Assembly: GCA_019115805.1 (NCBI GenBank)
Contig: DXCW01000157.1
Coordinates: 1-46,521, forward strand
Reading direction: 5' to 3'
DNA length: 46,521 nucleotides
Source of the DNA: Candidatus Sphingobacterium stercorigallinarum
GTDB lineage: Bacteria; Bacteroidota; Bacteroidia; Sphingobacteriales; Sphingobacteriaceae
Of the stretch, positions 37,415-46,270 are shown one piece after another; the stretch's first letter is position 1; each line of letters opens with the position of its first letter. Below the pieces are notes generated by a model. It had not been told where the DNA came from. It saw only the letters and a program-made list of their open reading frames with translations, and made no database searches. The translations under genes and the position numbers were made by a program.

Positions 37415-38308
37415 TTAAGAGAGTGCTTTGTGTAGAGTATCGATGAAGAGCGGTACCGCAGGATTTGAATTTCTCGGATTCCACAACACCGATAAGGTCG
37501 TGCGTTGAGGAATGTCGGCGAGTTCGATGAAATCCACAGCGGCGTGATACCCTTTACGGAGGCTGGAAGGGACAATGGCTACACCCAAACCCTGGCTCAC
37601 CAACGTAAAAATAGACAATGCGTTAACGGTTTTTAGGGCAACTTTGGGTTGGAAATGGTGATCCGTAAAGATACTCATGACCAGATCATAATACGAACCA
37701 CTATACTCTTTAGAGAATAGAATAAACGGAGATGCGGAGAAATCCGTTAATTGACGTTGGTCGTTACCGGCCTGTTTAGGCACCACCAACGAAAACGTTT
37801 CCTGGAGGACTGGAAGCGACTCCATTCCCAAAGGCGGTTCTTCCATCCGCACGAAACCAATATCTAAATCGAAATTCTGTAAAAGATCAAGTTGTCGACT
37901 CGTTGAAAGTTCATTCAAGGAGATGTCAATTTCCGGTTGCTGTTGATTGAGGTGGAGCAATAAGTCCGGTAATACCGCTTGAATAGCTGACCCGATGAAT
38001 CCCACCTGTAAAGCCATCGATTTACCGCTTGCGATTCTTTCCATCTTTTTTTCTAAGCGATGAAGCTGATCGAAGACCAAATTTACCTCCTGTAATAGAC
38101 TCCGTCCTGCCGAAGTCAACTCCACGCGTCGTTTGTTTCGAAGGAAAAGCGAAGTACCGAAGTGCTCCTCCAAATATTTGATCTGTCGCGATAGTCCCGG
38201 TTGGGCAATATATAAGCGTTCGGCAGCTTTTCGGAAATGCAGTTCTTCAGCAACGGTTTTAAAATAGTAAAGGTGACGCAGTTCGATTTGATAACTCATG
38301 GGTATCAA
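37415..38308 (-). CDS. LysR-family transcriptional regulator, probable hut regulator
   Basis: A 297-residue LysR protein. The winged helix-turn-helix is at about 8-67 (LRHLYYFKTVAEELHFRKAA, IAQPGLSRQIKYLEEHFG) and a periplasmic-binding-like effector domain at about 95-290. An in-frame ATG at 38299 (MSYQIELRHL) is the likelier true start. It is divergent from hutH with back-to-back -7 boxes in the 68-bp gap, the classic layout of a LysR gene and its target operon. The inducer would then be histidine or urocanate, but that is an inference; Hut operons in proteobacteria use the unrelated repressor HutC. Confidence 0.92.
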   Translation of the reverse strand: MIPMSYQIELRHLYYFKTVAEELHFRKAAERLYIAQPGLSRQIKYLEEHFGTSLFLRNKRRVELTSAGRSLLQEVNLVFDQLHRLEKKMERIASGKSMALQVGFIGSAIQAVLPDLLLHLNQQQPEIDISLNELSTSRQLDLLQNFDLDIGFVRMEEPPLGMESLPVLQETFSLVVPKQAGNDQRQLTDFSASPFILFSKEYSGSYYDLVMSIFTDHHFQPKVALKTVNALSIFTLVSQGLGVAIVPSSLRKGYHAAVDFIELADIPQRTTLSVLWNPRNSNPAVPLFIDTLHKALS

Positions 38309-38337
38309 TTGTTGGTGAAAATGGTATTTCTAAGTAT

Positions 38338-38358
38338 CAAATATAGCCGATAAATTTG
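38338..38358. promoter_or_regulatory. Back-to-back promoters for lysR (-) and hutH (+)
   Basis: The minus strand reads TATATTTG at 38345-38338 and the plus strand TAAATTTG at 38351-38358; both are perfect TAnnTTTG boxes, separated by 5 bp and forming a near-dyad. Each promoter's -33 region overlaps the other's -7 box. The plus promoter has only TTTC (38327-38330) at the -33 distance, so activation is likely to need LysR. Confidence 0.65.
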
Positions 38359-38362
38359 GAAC

Positions 38363-38368
38363 AGGAGG
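38363..38368 (+). promoter_or_regulatory. Perfect Shine-Dalgarno (AGGAGG) of hutH
   Basis: AGGAGG lies 8 bases before the ATG at 38377 and decides the hutH start against the TTG at 38356. Such strong sites are uncommon in Bacteroidota. It starts only 5 bases after the -7 box, so it may lie at the very 5' end of the transcript. Confidence 0.6.
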
Positions 38369-38376
38369 AACAATTG

Positions 38377-39948
38377 ATGCAGGAATTTCATTATGGCCAA
38401 GACCAATTGACTTGGTCAATGGCCCTGGCCATTGCAGACGGACGACGAAGCGGTACATTGACGGAGGCCACACGTATAAAAATCCACCAGAATGCGATGA
38501 CGGTGGAAGAAATCGCTCAATCCGATCAAGTTGTGTATGGGGTGAACACCGGTTTCGGTCCCTTGTGTACCACCCGTATCAATGCTAGGGATACCAGAAC
38601 ATTACAAGAGAATATCCTAAAAAGCCATGCAGTAGGTGTCGGCGACGCCATTCAACCGCGTTTGAGTAAGTTGATGCTGGTGCTGAAAATTCATGCACTG
38701 GCTCAAGGTTATTCTGGCGTAAAAGTAGCCACTGTGGAACGCCTCATTTGGCATCTCGATCAGCATCTTATTCCGGTCGTACCCCAGCAGGGATCGGTAG
38801 GTGCGTCGGGCGATCTCGCTCCGCTTGCCCATCTGTTTTTGCCTTTAATCGGACACGGCGAGATTTGGAAAGACGGAAAGCAAATGCCCGCCGATCTCGC
38901 GCTAAAGGAAAGCAAATGTAGGCCCCTGGTTCTCGGTCCTAAAGAAGGGCTGGCATTGATTAATGGAACTCAGTTTATGACCGCTCACGGTATCGTTGCT
39001 TTGGAGGAATTGCGCTCGGTCATGGATCATGCGGATTTGATCGGGGCGTTAATGATCGAAGGATTGAATGGATCTATCAAGCCGTTCCGGGAGGAGCTGC
39101 ATCAGCTGCGCCCGTTTAAAGGCACGCAGTACACCGCTGCTACAATTTTCAATTTGCTGAACGGATCAGCTATCCAATCCGCGCACCAACAGTGTGCTAA
39201 GGTTCAGGACCCGTACTCCATGCGTTGTATCCCCCAAGTACACGGTGCTACAAGGAACGCGTGGCTGCATGTAAAGGATTTGTTGGAGACGGAGATGAAT
39301 TCCGTGACCGATAATCCCGTTATTATTTCTCGGGAATTGACCATCAGCGGCGGATCGTTTCACGGCCAGCCCATAGCTATTCCCATGGATTATCTGGCTA
39401 TTGCGGCCTCCGAATTGGGTAATATATCGGATAGAAGGGTATATCTCTCTTTAGGTGGAGAAACCGAGCAGGTGCCCAAGTTGCTGATGAAAGAAACGGG
39501 ATTGAATTCCGGGTTTATGATTTTACAATACACCACGGCCGCACTGGCAAGCGAGAATAAAAGCTTATGTTTCCCCGCGAGTGCCGATAGCATTCCCACT
39601 TCTCTAGGACAGGAAGATCACGTGAGCATGGGATCCATATCGGGAAGAAAACTTCGGGCGATTATTTCGAATGTCAGAAAGATTCTGGCGATCGAGATGA
39701 TATGCGCAGCGCAAGCTAAAGATTTCCACCGACCACGGCGGTCCACGCCAATTATCGAAGCGATTCATAGTGAATTTCGGAAACATGTTCCGCATCTGGA
39801 AGAAGATCAGCCGATGGGGCAGGTGCTGCATGCTGCTCAACAGATCATCGAAAATGGTGATTTACTGAAGGTAGCGGTGAAGACTGCTCGAGCCGCTAAA
39901 CTCCCCTATTTTGGCAAACATAACGAATTGTTTAGAACGGAAGACTAA
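38377..39948 (+). CDS. hutH: HutH, histidine ammonia-lyase
   Basis: A 523-residue cytoplasmic enzyme converting L-histidine to trans-urocanate and ammonia, the first step of histidine degradation. The self-cyclising Ala-Ser-Gly that forms the MIO electrophile is at 143-145 within GSVGASGDLAPLAH. YGVNTGFGPL (Tyr54), ALINGTQFMTAH, DNPVII and GQPIAIPMDYLAIA are family blocks, and QEDHVSMGSISGRK closes the active site. Start chosen at the ATG with the AGGAGG; the TTG at 38356 would add seven residues. First gene of the hutHIUG operon; hutI begins 2 bp after its stop. Confidence 0.96.
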   Translation: MQEFHYGQDQLTWSMALAIADGRRSGTLTEATRIKIHQNAMTVEEIAQSDQVVYGVNTGFGPLCTTRINARDTRTLQENILKSHAVGVGDAIQPRLSKLMLVLKIHALAQGYSGVKVATVERLIWHLDQHLIPVVPQQGSVGASGDLAPLAHLFLPLIGHGEIWKDGKQMPADLALKESKCRPLVLGPKEGLALINGTQFMTAHGIVALEELRSVMDHADLIGALMIEGLNGSIKPFREELHQLRPFKGTQYTAATIFNLLNGSAIQSAHQQCAKVQDPYSMRCIPQVHGATRNAWLHVKDLLETEMNSVTDNPVIISRELTISGGSFHGQPIAIPMDYLAIAASELGNISDRRVYLSLGGETEQVPKLLMKETGLNSGFMILQYTTAALASENKSLCFPASADSIPTSLGQEDHVSMGSISGRKLRAIISNVRKILAIEMICAAQAKDFHRPRRSTPIIEAIHSEFRKHVPHLEEDQPMGQVLHAAQQIIENGDLLKVAVKTARAAKLPYFGKHNELFRTED

Positions 39949-39950
39949 TT

Positions 39951-41222
39951 ATGAAAAGAAAACTGATTGGACCGTTTCAGGAAATGGTGACGATGAGCGG
40001 GATGCCACTCAAAGGACCGCTTCAGGATGTGGACCTGAGTGTCCTGCAGGAAGGGGGAATCGTGATCGAAAGGGATCAAATCGTTGAGGTTGGGGGATTC
40101 CAGCAGTTACGAGGAAAGCATACTGGACCGGATGTGGAGTTCATTTGGCAGGCGCCGGGATCGATAGCGCTTCCAGGTTATATCGATTGCCATACGCATA
40201 TCGCATTCGGAGGGGCACGGGCTGCTGATTTCGCGATGCGTAATGCAGGTTGTACGTACTTGGATATCGCAGAAGCCGGAGGAGGAATATGGAGTACAGT
40301 TCGCGATACTCGGGCCAGCGATGAAGCCACTTTAGTAGAGTGGACGATTCGAAGGGCGTTTAATTTATTAAAGCAAGGTGTGACGACCATTGAGGTCAAA
40401 AGCGGATATGGTTTAACCGTAAAGGAGGAGCTGAAAATGTTACGCGCTATTCAGCGAGCTGATCGCGAGTGTGTCAGTGATTTGGTGCCCACCTGTCTAG
40501 CGGCGCATATGTTGCCCCATGATTTTAAGGAGAGCGCAGCGATTTACCTTCAGCAAGTCGTTGACGAATTGTTTCCGGTATTGAAAGAGGAAAAGTTAAG
40601 CAGTCGGATCGACGCCTTTGTAGAAAAAGGCGCATTTTCCGCAGACACCATTCGACCCTATTTATGCCAAGCAAAAGACCAGGGGTTTGACTTGACATTG
40701 CATGCCGATCAATTCACGGTTTCCGGTACGGCATTAGCCGTGGAGCTACAAGCAAAATCGGCGGATCATCTGGAAGCCTCCGGAACGGAAGAGATCGCCT
40801 ACTTGGCGGCCTCCGATACGGTTGCTGTTGCCTTACCCGCAGCTTCGTTAGGTTTAGGATGTGCATTTGCACCTGCTCGCGCCTTATTGGACCGTGGTGC
40901 TTGTTTAGCGATCGCGACCGATTGGAATCCGGGAAGTGCACCAATGGGAAATTTGATGACCAGTGCATCCATTTTGGCCGCTCGAGAAAAGTTAAGTAAT
41001 GCAGAGCTGTTTGCCGCCATAACCTACCGAGCGGCGCATGCGCTTGGACTTGAAGATCGGGGTCGCATTGAAGCGGGAATGAAGGCTGACCTGGTGATCT
41101 ATAACGTCGAGAGCTACCCTTACATTAGTTATTTACAAGGAAGTGTAATGCCTGTTGCCGTTTGGAAGAATGGGCAAGAAGCTTTCCGCAACACCCAGGC
41201 CAATGCAGATAGACCAATTTAA
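39951..41222 (+). CDS. hutI: HutI, imidazolonepropionase
   Basis: A 423-residue amidohydrolase that opens the ring of 4-imidazolone-5-propionate to N-formimidoyl-L-glutamate, the third step of the pathway. Metal-ligand histidines are in DCHTHIAFGG (H81, H83); other blocks are EVKSGYGLTVKEELKML, LHADQFTVSGTA, SADHLEASG and ATDWNPGSAP with the catalytic aspartate. It starts 2 bp after hutH and its end overlaps hutU by 20 bp. Confidence 0.96.
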   Translation: MKRKLIGPFQEMVTMSGMPLKGPLQDVDLSVLQEGGIVIERDQIVEVGGFQQLRGKHTGPDVEFIWQAPGSIALPGYIDCHTHIAFGGARAADFAMRNAGCTYLDIAEAGGGIWSTVRDTRASDEATLVEWTIRRAFNLLKQGVTTIEVKSGYGLTVKEELKMLRAIQRADRECVSDLVPTCLAAHMLPHDFKESAAIYLQQVVDELFPVLKEEKLSSRIDAFVEKGAFSADTIRPYLCQAKDQGFDLTLHADQFTVSGTALAVELQAKSADHLEASGTEEIAYLAASDTVAVALPAASLGLGCAFAPARALLDRGACLAIATDWNPGSAPMGNLMTSASILAAREKLSNAELFAAITYRAAHALGLEDRGRIEAGMKADLVIYNVESYPYISYLQGSVMPVAVWKNGQEAFRNTQANADRPI

Positions 41223-43227
41223 AGCATGTATTAGACAGGGCATACCCAAACATTTGCCGCCAATGATGGAACGCGATGCCTCGCTCAATCGTGCACCTGT
41301 TCGATCCCTCGTTTTAAATTCACAAGAGCAAAAATTAGCCTTGCGGAATGCCTTGAGGTATTTTCCGGAAGAATGGCATGCAGAGTTGGCGCCAGAGTTT
41401 TTAGAAGAATTACGCCAGTTAGGCCGTATCTATATGCATAGGTTTCGACCCGAGTATGCCATGTATGCAAGACCGATAAGCGATTACCCTGCTACCTGTC
41501 CGGAAGCGGCAGCGATTATGTTGATGATTCAAAATAATTTAGATCCGCGAGTGGCTCAACATCCCGAAGAGCTGATTACCTATGGCGGAAACGGTGCCGT
41601 ATTTCAAAATTGGGCGCAATATCTGATCACCATGAGATACCTGTCTGAGATGAAAGACAATCAAACCCTGCATATGTACAGTGGGCATCCCATGGGATTG
41701 TTTCCGTCCAGTAAGCATGCGCCTCGTGTAATCATTACCAATGGGATGATGGTACCGAATTACTCTACTCCCCAGCATTGGGATCGTTTTAATGCCTTAG
41801 GGGTGACGCAATATGGACAAATGACGGCAGGATCGTATATGTATATTGGCCCGCAGGGAATTGTACACGGTACCACGATTACCTTGATGAATGCGTTTCG
41901 GCAGAAATACCGGACCATGGATGGTGCTGGAAAGATATTTTTGACCTCCGGTTTAGGAGGAATGAGTGGAGCACAGCCGAAAGCCGGGTCGATCGTGGGT
42001 TGTATTACGGTGTGTGCAGAAGTGAATCCGCAGGCTGCACATAAGCGTCATCAGCAGGGTTGGGTGGATCTGTTGGTGGAGGATTTGGATGAATTAATCC
42101 GAACGGTCAGGCAAGCTATTCGAGATCGAGCTGTGCTCTCCGTGGCCTTTATAGGGAACGTCGTCCACGTTTGGGAAGCATTTGATCAGGCAGACATACC
42201 TGTAGCTGTGGGCTCGGATCAAACCTCTTTGCACAACCCGTGGTCCGGTGGTTATTATCCGGCTGATTTGTCATTCCAAGAAGCGAATGAATTGATGGTG
42301 AGCTCACCCGATCGGTTCAAGCGTATTGTACAAAAGTCGTTGATCCGGCACGTTGCAGCCATTAACCGACATGCGGCAAAAGGCACGTATTTTTTCGATT
42401 ACGGAAATGCATTTTTACTGGAAGCGAGTCGGGCAGGCGCGGATGTGCTAGCTGAAAATAAAACCGACTTTCGTTATCCGTCATACGTGGAGCAGATATT
42501 AGGTCCGATGTGTTTTGATTATGGGTTTGGACCATTTCGTTGGGTATGTACCTCGGGCGATCCTAAAGATTTAAAAACCAGTGATCGCATTGCGTTGGAC
42601 GTACTGAATCAACTGGCCGCTACAGCCACCCCTGAAATCGAGCAACAAATGCGTGATAACATTCGCTGGATTAAAGAAGCGGATGCCAATCGGCTCGTCG
42701 TAGGATCACAGGCTCGGATCCTGTATGCCGACGCAGCGGGTCGGATAGCTATTGCCTTAGCATTCAACCGTGCCGTAAAACAAGGTGTTATACAAGGACC
42801 TATCGTGCTCGGGCGAGATCACCACGATGTTAGCGGTACCGATTCCCCGTATCGGGAAACAAGCCATATTAAGGACGGCAGCAATTTTACGGCAGACATG
42901 TCTATTCATAACGTGATAGGTGGAGGATGTAGGGGAGCAACATGGGTGTCGATCCATAATGGGGGAGGTGTAGGTTGGGGAGAGGCAATTAACGGGGGCT
43001 TTGGCCTGTTGATCGACGGTTCTGAAGAAGCTGCGCAACGTGCAAAAGACCTGCTGTTTTTCGACGTGAATAACGGTATTGCGAGACGTGCTTGGGGACG
43101 AAGCGCAGGTGCACGAGATACCATTACTCGGGAGGCAGCTCGTTCCTCATTACTGGAGGTGACCCCCGCAATGGAAGTGAAAGATGACATCATTGATGAC
43201 TTATTTAAGAAGCGTAATGGGACGTAA
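41203..43227 (+). CDS. hutU: HutU, urocanate hydratase (long form)
   Basis: A 674-residue NAD+-dependent enzyme adding water to urocanate, the second pathway step. The NAD-binding and active-site blocks are visible: TYGGNGAVFQNWAQY, MYSGHPMGLFPS, TSGLGGMSGAQPKA, SDQTSLHNPWSGGYYPADLS, FDYGNAFLLEASRAGAD and the C-terminal CRGATWVSIHNGGGVGWGE. At about 670 residues it is longer than the ~560 of Pseudomonas HutU; this longer form is usual in Bacteroidota. The ATG at 41203 (MQIDQFKACI) overlaps hutI by 20 bp; the frame is open to 41155 but that part lies deep in hutI. Confidence 0.95.
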   Translation: MQIDQFKACIRQGIPKHLPPMMERDASLNRAPVRSLVLNSQEQKLALRNALRYFPEEWHAELAPEFLEELRQLGRIYMHRFRPEYAMYARPISDYPATCPEAAAIMLMIQNNLDPRVAQHPEELITYGGNGAVFQNWAQYLITMRYLSEMKDNQTLHMYSGHPMGLFPSSKHAPRVIITNGMMVPNYSTPQHWDRFNALGVTQYGQMTAGSYMYIGPQGIVHGTTITLMNAFRQKYRTMDGAGKIFLTSGLGGMSGAQPKAGSIVGCITVCAEVNPQAAHKRHQQGWVDLLVEDLDELIRTVRQAIRDRAVLSVAFIGNVVHVWEAFDQADIPVAVGSDQTSLHNPWSGGYYPADLSFQEANELMVSSPDRFKRIVQKSLIRHVAAINRHAAKGTYFFDYGNAFLLEASRAGADVLAENKTDFRYPSYVEQILGPMCFDYGFGPFRWVCTSGDPKDLKTSDRIALDVLNQLAATATPEIEQQMRDNIRWIKEADANRLVVGSQARILYADAAGRIAIALAFNRAVKQGVIQGPIVLGRDHHDVSGTDSPYRETSHIKDGSNFTADMSIHNVIGGGCRGATWVSIHNGGGVGWGEAINGGFGLLIDGSEEAAQRAKDLLFFDVNNGIARRAWGRSAGARDTITREAARSSLLEVTPAMEVKDDIIDDLFKKRNGT

Positions 43228-44206
43228 AATAAATGCTTATCGTAGGGGAAGCTTGGACCGTTGGACAGGTCGTCAAGATCTCCGTAGTGGCTTGGCGCAG
43301 CGGTGGTACCAGCGGATCAAGACCGTCGATTTGTCCTCTGATATGGGCGCTCTTTTAAATACGATTGTGTTGCTAGGCTTCCCCTGTGACCAGGGCGTGT
43401 ACAGAAATCAGGGAAGAATAGGCGCTAAGGAGGGGCCGGACGCGATCCGTGCGATACTCGGGAATCTTCCGATACATCTAGAGACCAATTTTGCCGTTGT
43501 GGATGGAGGCGATGTCTATTGCGAGGACCAAGATCTGGAAGGTGCGCAAATGTCCTTGGCGGATGCCGTGGAGCAGATTTGTATGCACCATGGTTTTCCG
43601 GTACTGCTTGGTGGCGGGCATGAGATGACCTGGGGACATTATCAGGGATTACGTCGCGTGTTGTCGGGCGCTATCGGTATCATTAATATCGATGCACATT
43701 TTGATTTGAGAGTACCCGCAGAAGGGAAGGGAAGCTCAGGTACGGGATTTTTTCAGATCGCCGAACATGTGCAATCGATGGGGGAACCTTTTTACTATTT
43801 GGCTTTAGGAATACAAGAAATGAGCAACACAGCTGATCTTTTTAAGGAAGCGTCAGCTAGAGGGGTGGAGGTTGTTTTGGCTAGGGATATGCAGCAAACC
43901 AATCAACAGTCCGCAATTTTAGAACGTATACAAGGTTTTGCCGCGCGAGTAGATCAGCTATATTTGACGATAGACCTAGACGCTTTTGCTTCGCCTTATG
44001 CACCAGGAGTAAGCGCGCCGGCCTACAATGGGATTGTACCGGATGGTTTTTTGATGCATGTATTGGACACGATTTTGAAAACACCTCATCTTTGCGCAGT
44101 AGATATAGCGGAACTGAATCCGCGTTTCGATCAAGATAATCGAACGGCACGATTGGCCGCGGAGTTAATATACCGAACGGTGGCTGCCCGGTCGTCAATG
44201 CCTTGA
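43217..44206 (+). CDS. hutG: HutG, formimidoylglutamase (arginase family)
   Basis: A 329-residue binuclear manganese hydrolase splitting N-formimidoyl-L-glutamate into glutamate and formamide, the last step here. Metal-binding motifs of the ureohydrolase fold are GGGHEMTWGHY, NIDAHFDLR and TIDLDAFASPYAPG. A glutamate formimidoyltransferase (HutF/FtcD type) is not present, so the pathway should end in formamide. Start at the ATG 43217 (MGRKINAYRR) overlaps hutU by 11 bp; earlier in-frame starts lie deeper in hutU. Confidence 0.93.
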   Translation: MGRKINAYRRGSLDRWTGRQDLRSGLAQRWYQRIKTVDLSSDMGALLNTIVLLGFPCDQGVYRNQGRIGAKEGPDAIRAILGNLPIHLETNFAVVDGGDVYCEDQDLEGAQMSLADAVEQICMHHGFPVLLGGGHEMTWGHYQGLRRVLSGAIGIINIDAHFDLRVPAEGKGSSGTGFFQIAEHVQSMGEPFYYLALGIQEMSNTADLFKEASARGVEVVLARDMQQTNQQSAILERIQGFAARVDQLYLTIDLDAFASPYAPGVSAPAYNGIVPDGFLMHVLDTILKTPHLCAVDIAELNPRFDQDNRTARLAAELIYRTVAARSSMP

Positions 44207-44216
44207 TTCGATCTAA

Positions 44217-44249
44217 AAAAGAAAACCCCGATCAGCTTGATCGGGGTTT
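44217..44249. terminator. Bidirectional terminator between hutG and rpsA
   Basis: AAACCCCGATC (44223-44233) pairs with GATCGGGGTTT (44239-44249) over a 5-nt loop. On the minus strand it runs into TTTTCTTTTTT, an efficient terminator for rpsA; on the plus strand the tail is TTTGTATTT, serving hutG. Confidence 0.9.
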
Positions 44250-44269
44250 GTATTTAGAAAATCGATATC

Positions 44270-46204
44270 TTATTTAGATTTCTTTTCGTTGTCTTCCATC
44301 TGCTCTTTAAGTTGAGCGAGGACGTCAAGATCTCCAAGAGTTGATTTCTCTACTGAATCCTTCACTTTTTTCACTGCTGAAGAAGCGGCTTTTGCTTCTT
44401 TCTTACGCGCGTTGAATTCTTCAATACGAGCTTCCGCTTTCTGATCTTCCCAGATACGAGAGTGAGAAATCACTAGACGTTTGTTTTCTTTGTTGAATTC
44501 AATGATTTTGAATTCATTCACTTCGTCAACTTTCAACGGATTACCGTCTTCTTTGATCGCGTGCTTGCTCGGACAGAATCCTTCTACACCGTACTGAAGT
44601 GCAACGATATCGCCTTTTTCACCAACTTTAATCACGGTACCTTCGTGTACAGAACCTTCGATAAAGATTGTCTCGAATGTATCCCATGGATTTTCTTCCA
44701 ATTGCTTGTGACCTAAAGATAGTTTACGGTTTTCCTCATCAAGCTCAAGTACAACCACTTCTAAACGTTCTCCAACTTTCGTGAATTCATTTGGATGGTT
44801 GATTTTTTTCGACCAGGATAGATCTGAAATGTGGATCAATCCATCGATACCATCTTCTAACTCTACGAATACACCGAAGTTAGTCATGTTTTTCACTACC
44901 GCTGATTGTTTAGAACCAACTGGGTAACGTTCAGTAATGTTTTGCCATGGATCTGGTGTCAACTGTTTGATGCCTAGACTCATTTTACGATCTTCGCGAT
45001 CTAAAGTCAACACGACAGCTTCTACCTCATCACCCACTTTCAAAAACTCTTGTGGAGAACGTAGGTTTTGCGACCAAGACATTTCCGAAACGTGAATCAA
45101 TCCTTCTACTCCAGGAATGATTTCTAAGAATGCGCCGTAATCTGCAACGGTAACAATTTTTCCTTTTACTTTTGATCCGATTTCTAGTCCTTCATCCAAA
45201 GATTCCCAAGGGTGTTCAGAAAGTTGTTTAAGACCTAAAGCAATACGTTTTTTCTCATCGTCGAAGTCAAGAACAACCACGTTGACTGTCTCGTCAAGAG
45301 ACAACACTTCTCTTGGGTGTTCGATACGACCCCATGAGATATCCGTAATGTGAAGTAAGCCATCTACACCACCCAGGTCGATGAAAACACCGAAGTCGGT
45401 AATGTTTTTGACGGTACCTTCCAGTACTTGACCTTTTTCCAGTTTTGATACGATTTCTGATTTTTGGTTTTCTAAATCGTCCTCGATCAATACTTTATGA
45501 GAAACCACTACGTTTTTGAATTCGTGATTGATTTTAACCACTTTGAATTCCATGGTTTTGCCTACGTAAATATCATAGTCACGAATAGGCTTGATATCAA
45601 TTTGAGATCCAGGTAAGAATGCTTCGACTCCCTTGATATCAACGATAAGACCACCTTTGGTACGAGATTTAACGTAACCATCGATTACTTTGTCGTGCTC
45701 AAGAGCTTCGTTGATTTCTTCCCAAGATCTTTGTGTTTTAGCACGTTTACGGGATAATACCAACTGTCCATTCGCGTCTTCTTGAGACTCAACGAACACG
45801 TCGACTTTATCACCCGCTTGTAAGTCAGGTAAGTCGCGGAACTCAGATAATGCTACTAGACCGTCTGATTTGAAACCGATGTTTAACACAACATCCTTGT
45901 TGTTGATCGATACGACAATACCCTCAACAATCTCACCTTGATTAATCTGGTTAAATGTACCAGCGTACTCTGCTTCCAATTTCGCGCGTTCTTCGTCGCT
46001 GTAATTACCGAAAGCTTTTTCATCAAAGTCCCAGTCGAAGTCTCCGTCTGGAGTACTCCATGCGTTTGATTTAATCTCGTCGATTAAATTTGAATCTGCT
46101 TCAGACTCAATCTTTTCGGTGTCTGTCGCAACTGTTGCGTCAGCACCCTGTAGCTCTGCGTTTTTCGCCGCTAACTCTTTTTCTGCTTCTTGTTTTTTTG
46201 CCAT
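44270..46204 (-). CDS. rpsA: Ribosomal protein bS1
   Basis: A 644-residue RNA-binding ribosomal protein that brings mRNA to the 30S subunit. An acidic, disordered N-terminal extension (1-85, with DGDFDWDFDEKAFGNYSDEE) precedes six S1/OB repeats at about 90-152, 170-235, 256-325, 342-411, 428-498 and 514-580; repeats 3-5 are the most canonical (GTVKNITDFGVFIDLGGVDG, LLHITDISWGR). A Lys/Glu-rich tail follows. The N-terminal extension is longer than in E. coli S1 and typical for the phylum. Confidence 0.96.
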   Translation of the reverse strand: MAKKQEAEKELAAKNAELQGADATVATDTEKIESEADSNLIDEIKSNAWSTPDGDFDWDFDEKAFGNYSDEERAKLEAEYAGTFNQINQGEIVEGIVVSINNKDVVLNIGFKSDGLVALSEFRDLPDLQAGDKVDVFVESQEDANGQLVLSRKRAKTQRSWEEINEALEHDKVIDGYVKSRTKGGLIVDIKGVEAFLPGSQIDIKPIRDYDIYVGKTMEFKVVKINHEFKNVVVSHKVLIEDDLENQKSEIVSKLEKGQVLEGTVKNITDFGVFIDLGGVDGLLHITDISWGRIEHPREVLSLDETVNVVVLDFDDEKKRIALGLKQLSEHPWESLDEGLEIGSKVKGKIVTVADYGAFLEIIPGVEGLIHVSEMSWSQNLRSPQEFLKVGDEVEAVVLTLDREDRKMSLGIKQLTPDPWQNITERYPVGSKQSAVVKNMTNFGVFVELEDGIDGLIHISDLSWSKKINHPNEFTKVGERLEVVVLELDEENRKLSLGHKQLEENPWDTFETIFIEGSVHEGTVIKVGEKGDIVALQYGVEGFCPSKHAIKEDGNPLKVDEVNEFKIIEFNKENKRLVISHSRIWEDQKAEARIEEFNARKKEAKAASSAVKKVKDSVEKSTLGDLDVLAQLKEQMEDNEKKSK

Positions 46205-46215
46205 TAATTAATTAT

Positions 46216-46270
46216 CTCCTTTTCCCTACATTGTAGGGATGGCAAAGATACGAAAAACTTTTATTTACAA
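46216..46270 (-). promoter_or_regulatory. rpsA promoter, leader hairpin and Shine-Dalgarno
   Basis: On the minus strand: TTG at 46270-46268, a perfect -7 box TATCTTTG at 46250-46243 (17-base spacer), a CCCTACA/TGTAGGG dyad at 46238-46224 placed at the expected transcript start, and AAGGAG at 46221-46216, 11 bases before the ATG. The leader would be about 30 nt, with the hairpin at its 5' end. Strong SDs are rare in this phylum, so autoregulation by S1 is possible. Confidence 0.55.

Noticed and set aside
41155..41202. Upstream start of hutU inside hutI
   Set aside because: The extra 16 residues are not conserved and increase the overlap from 20 to 68 bp.
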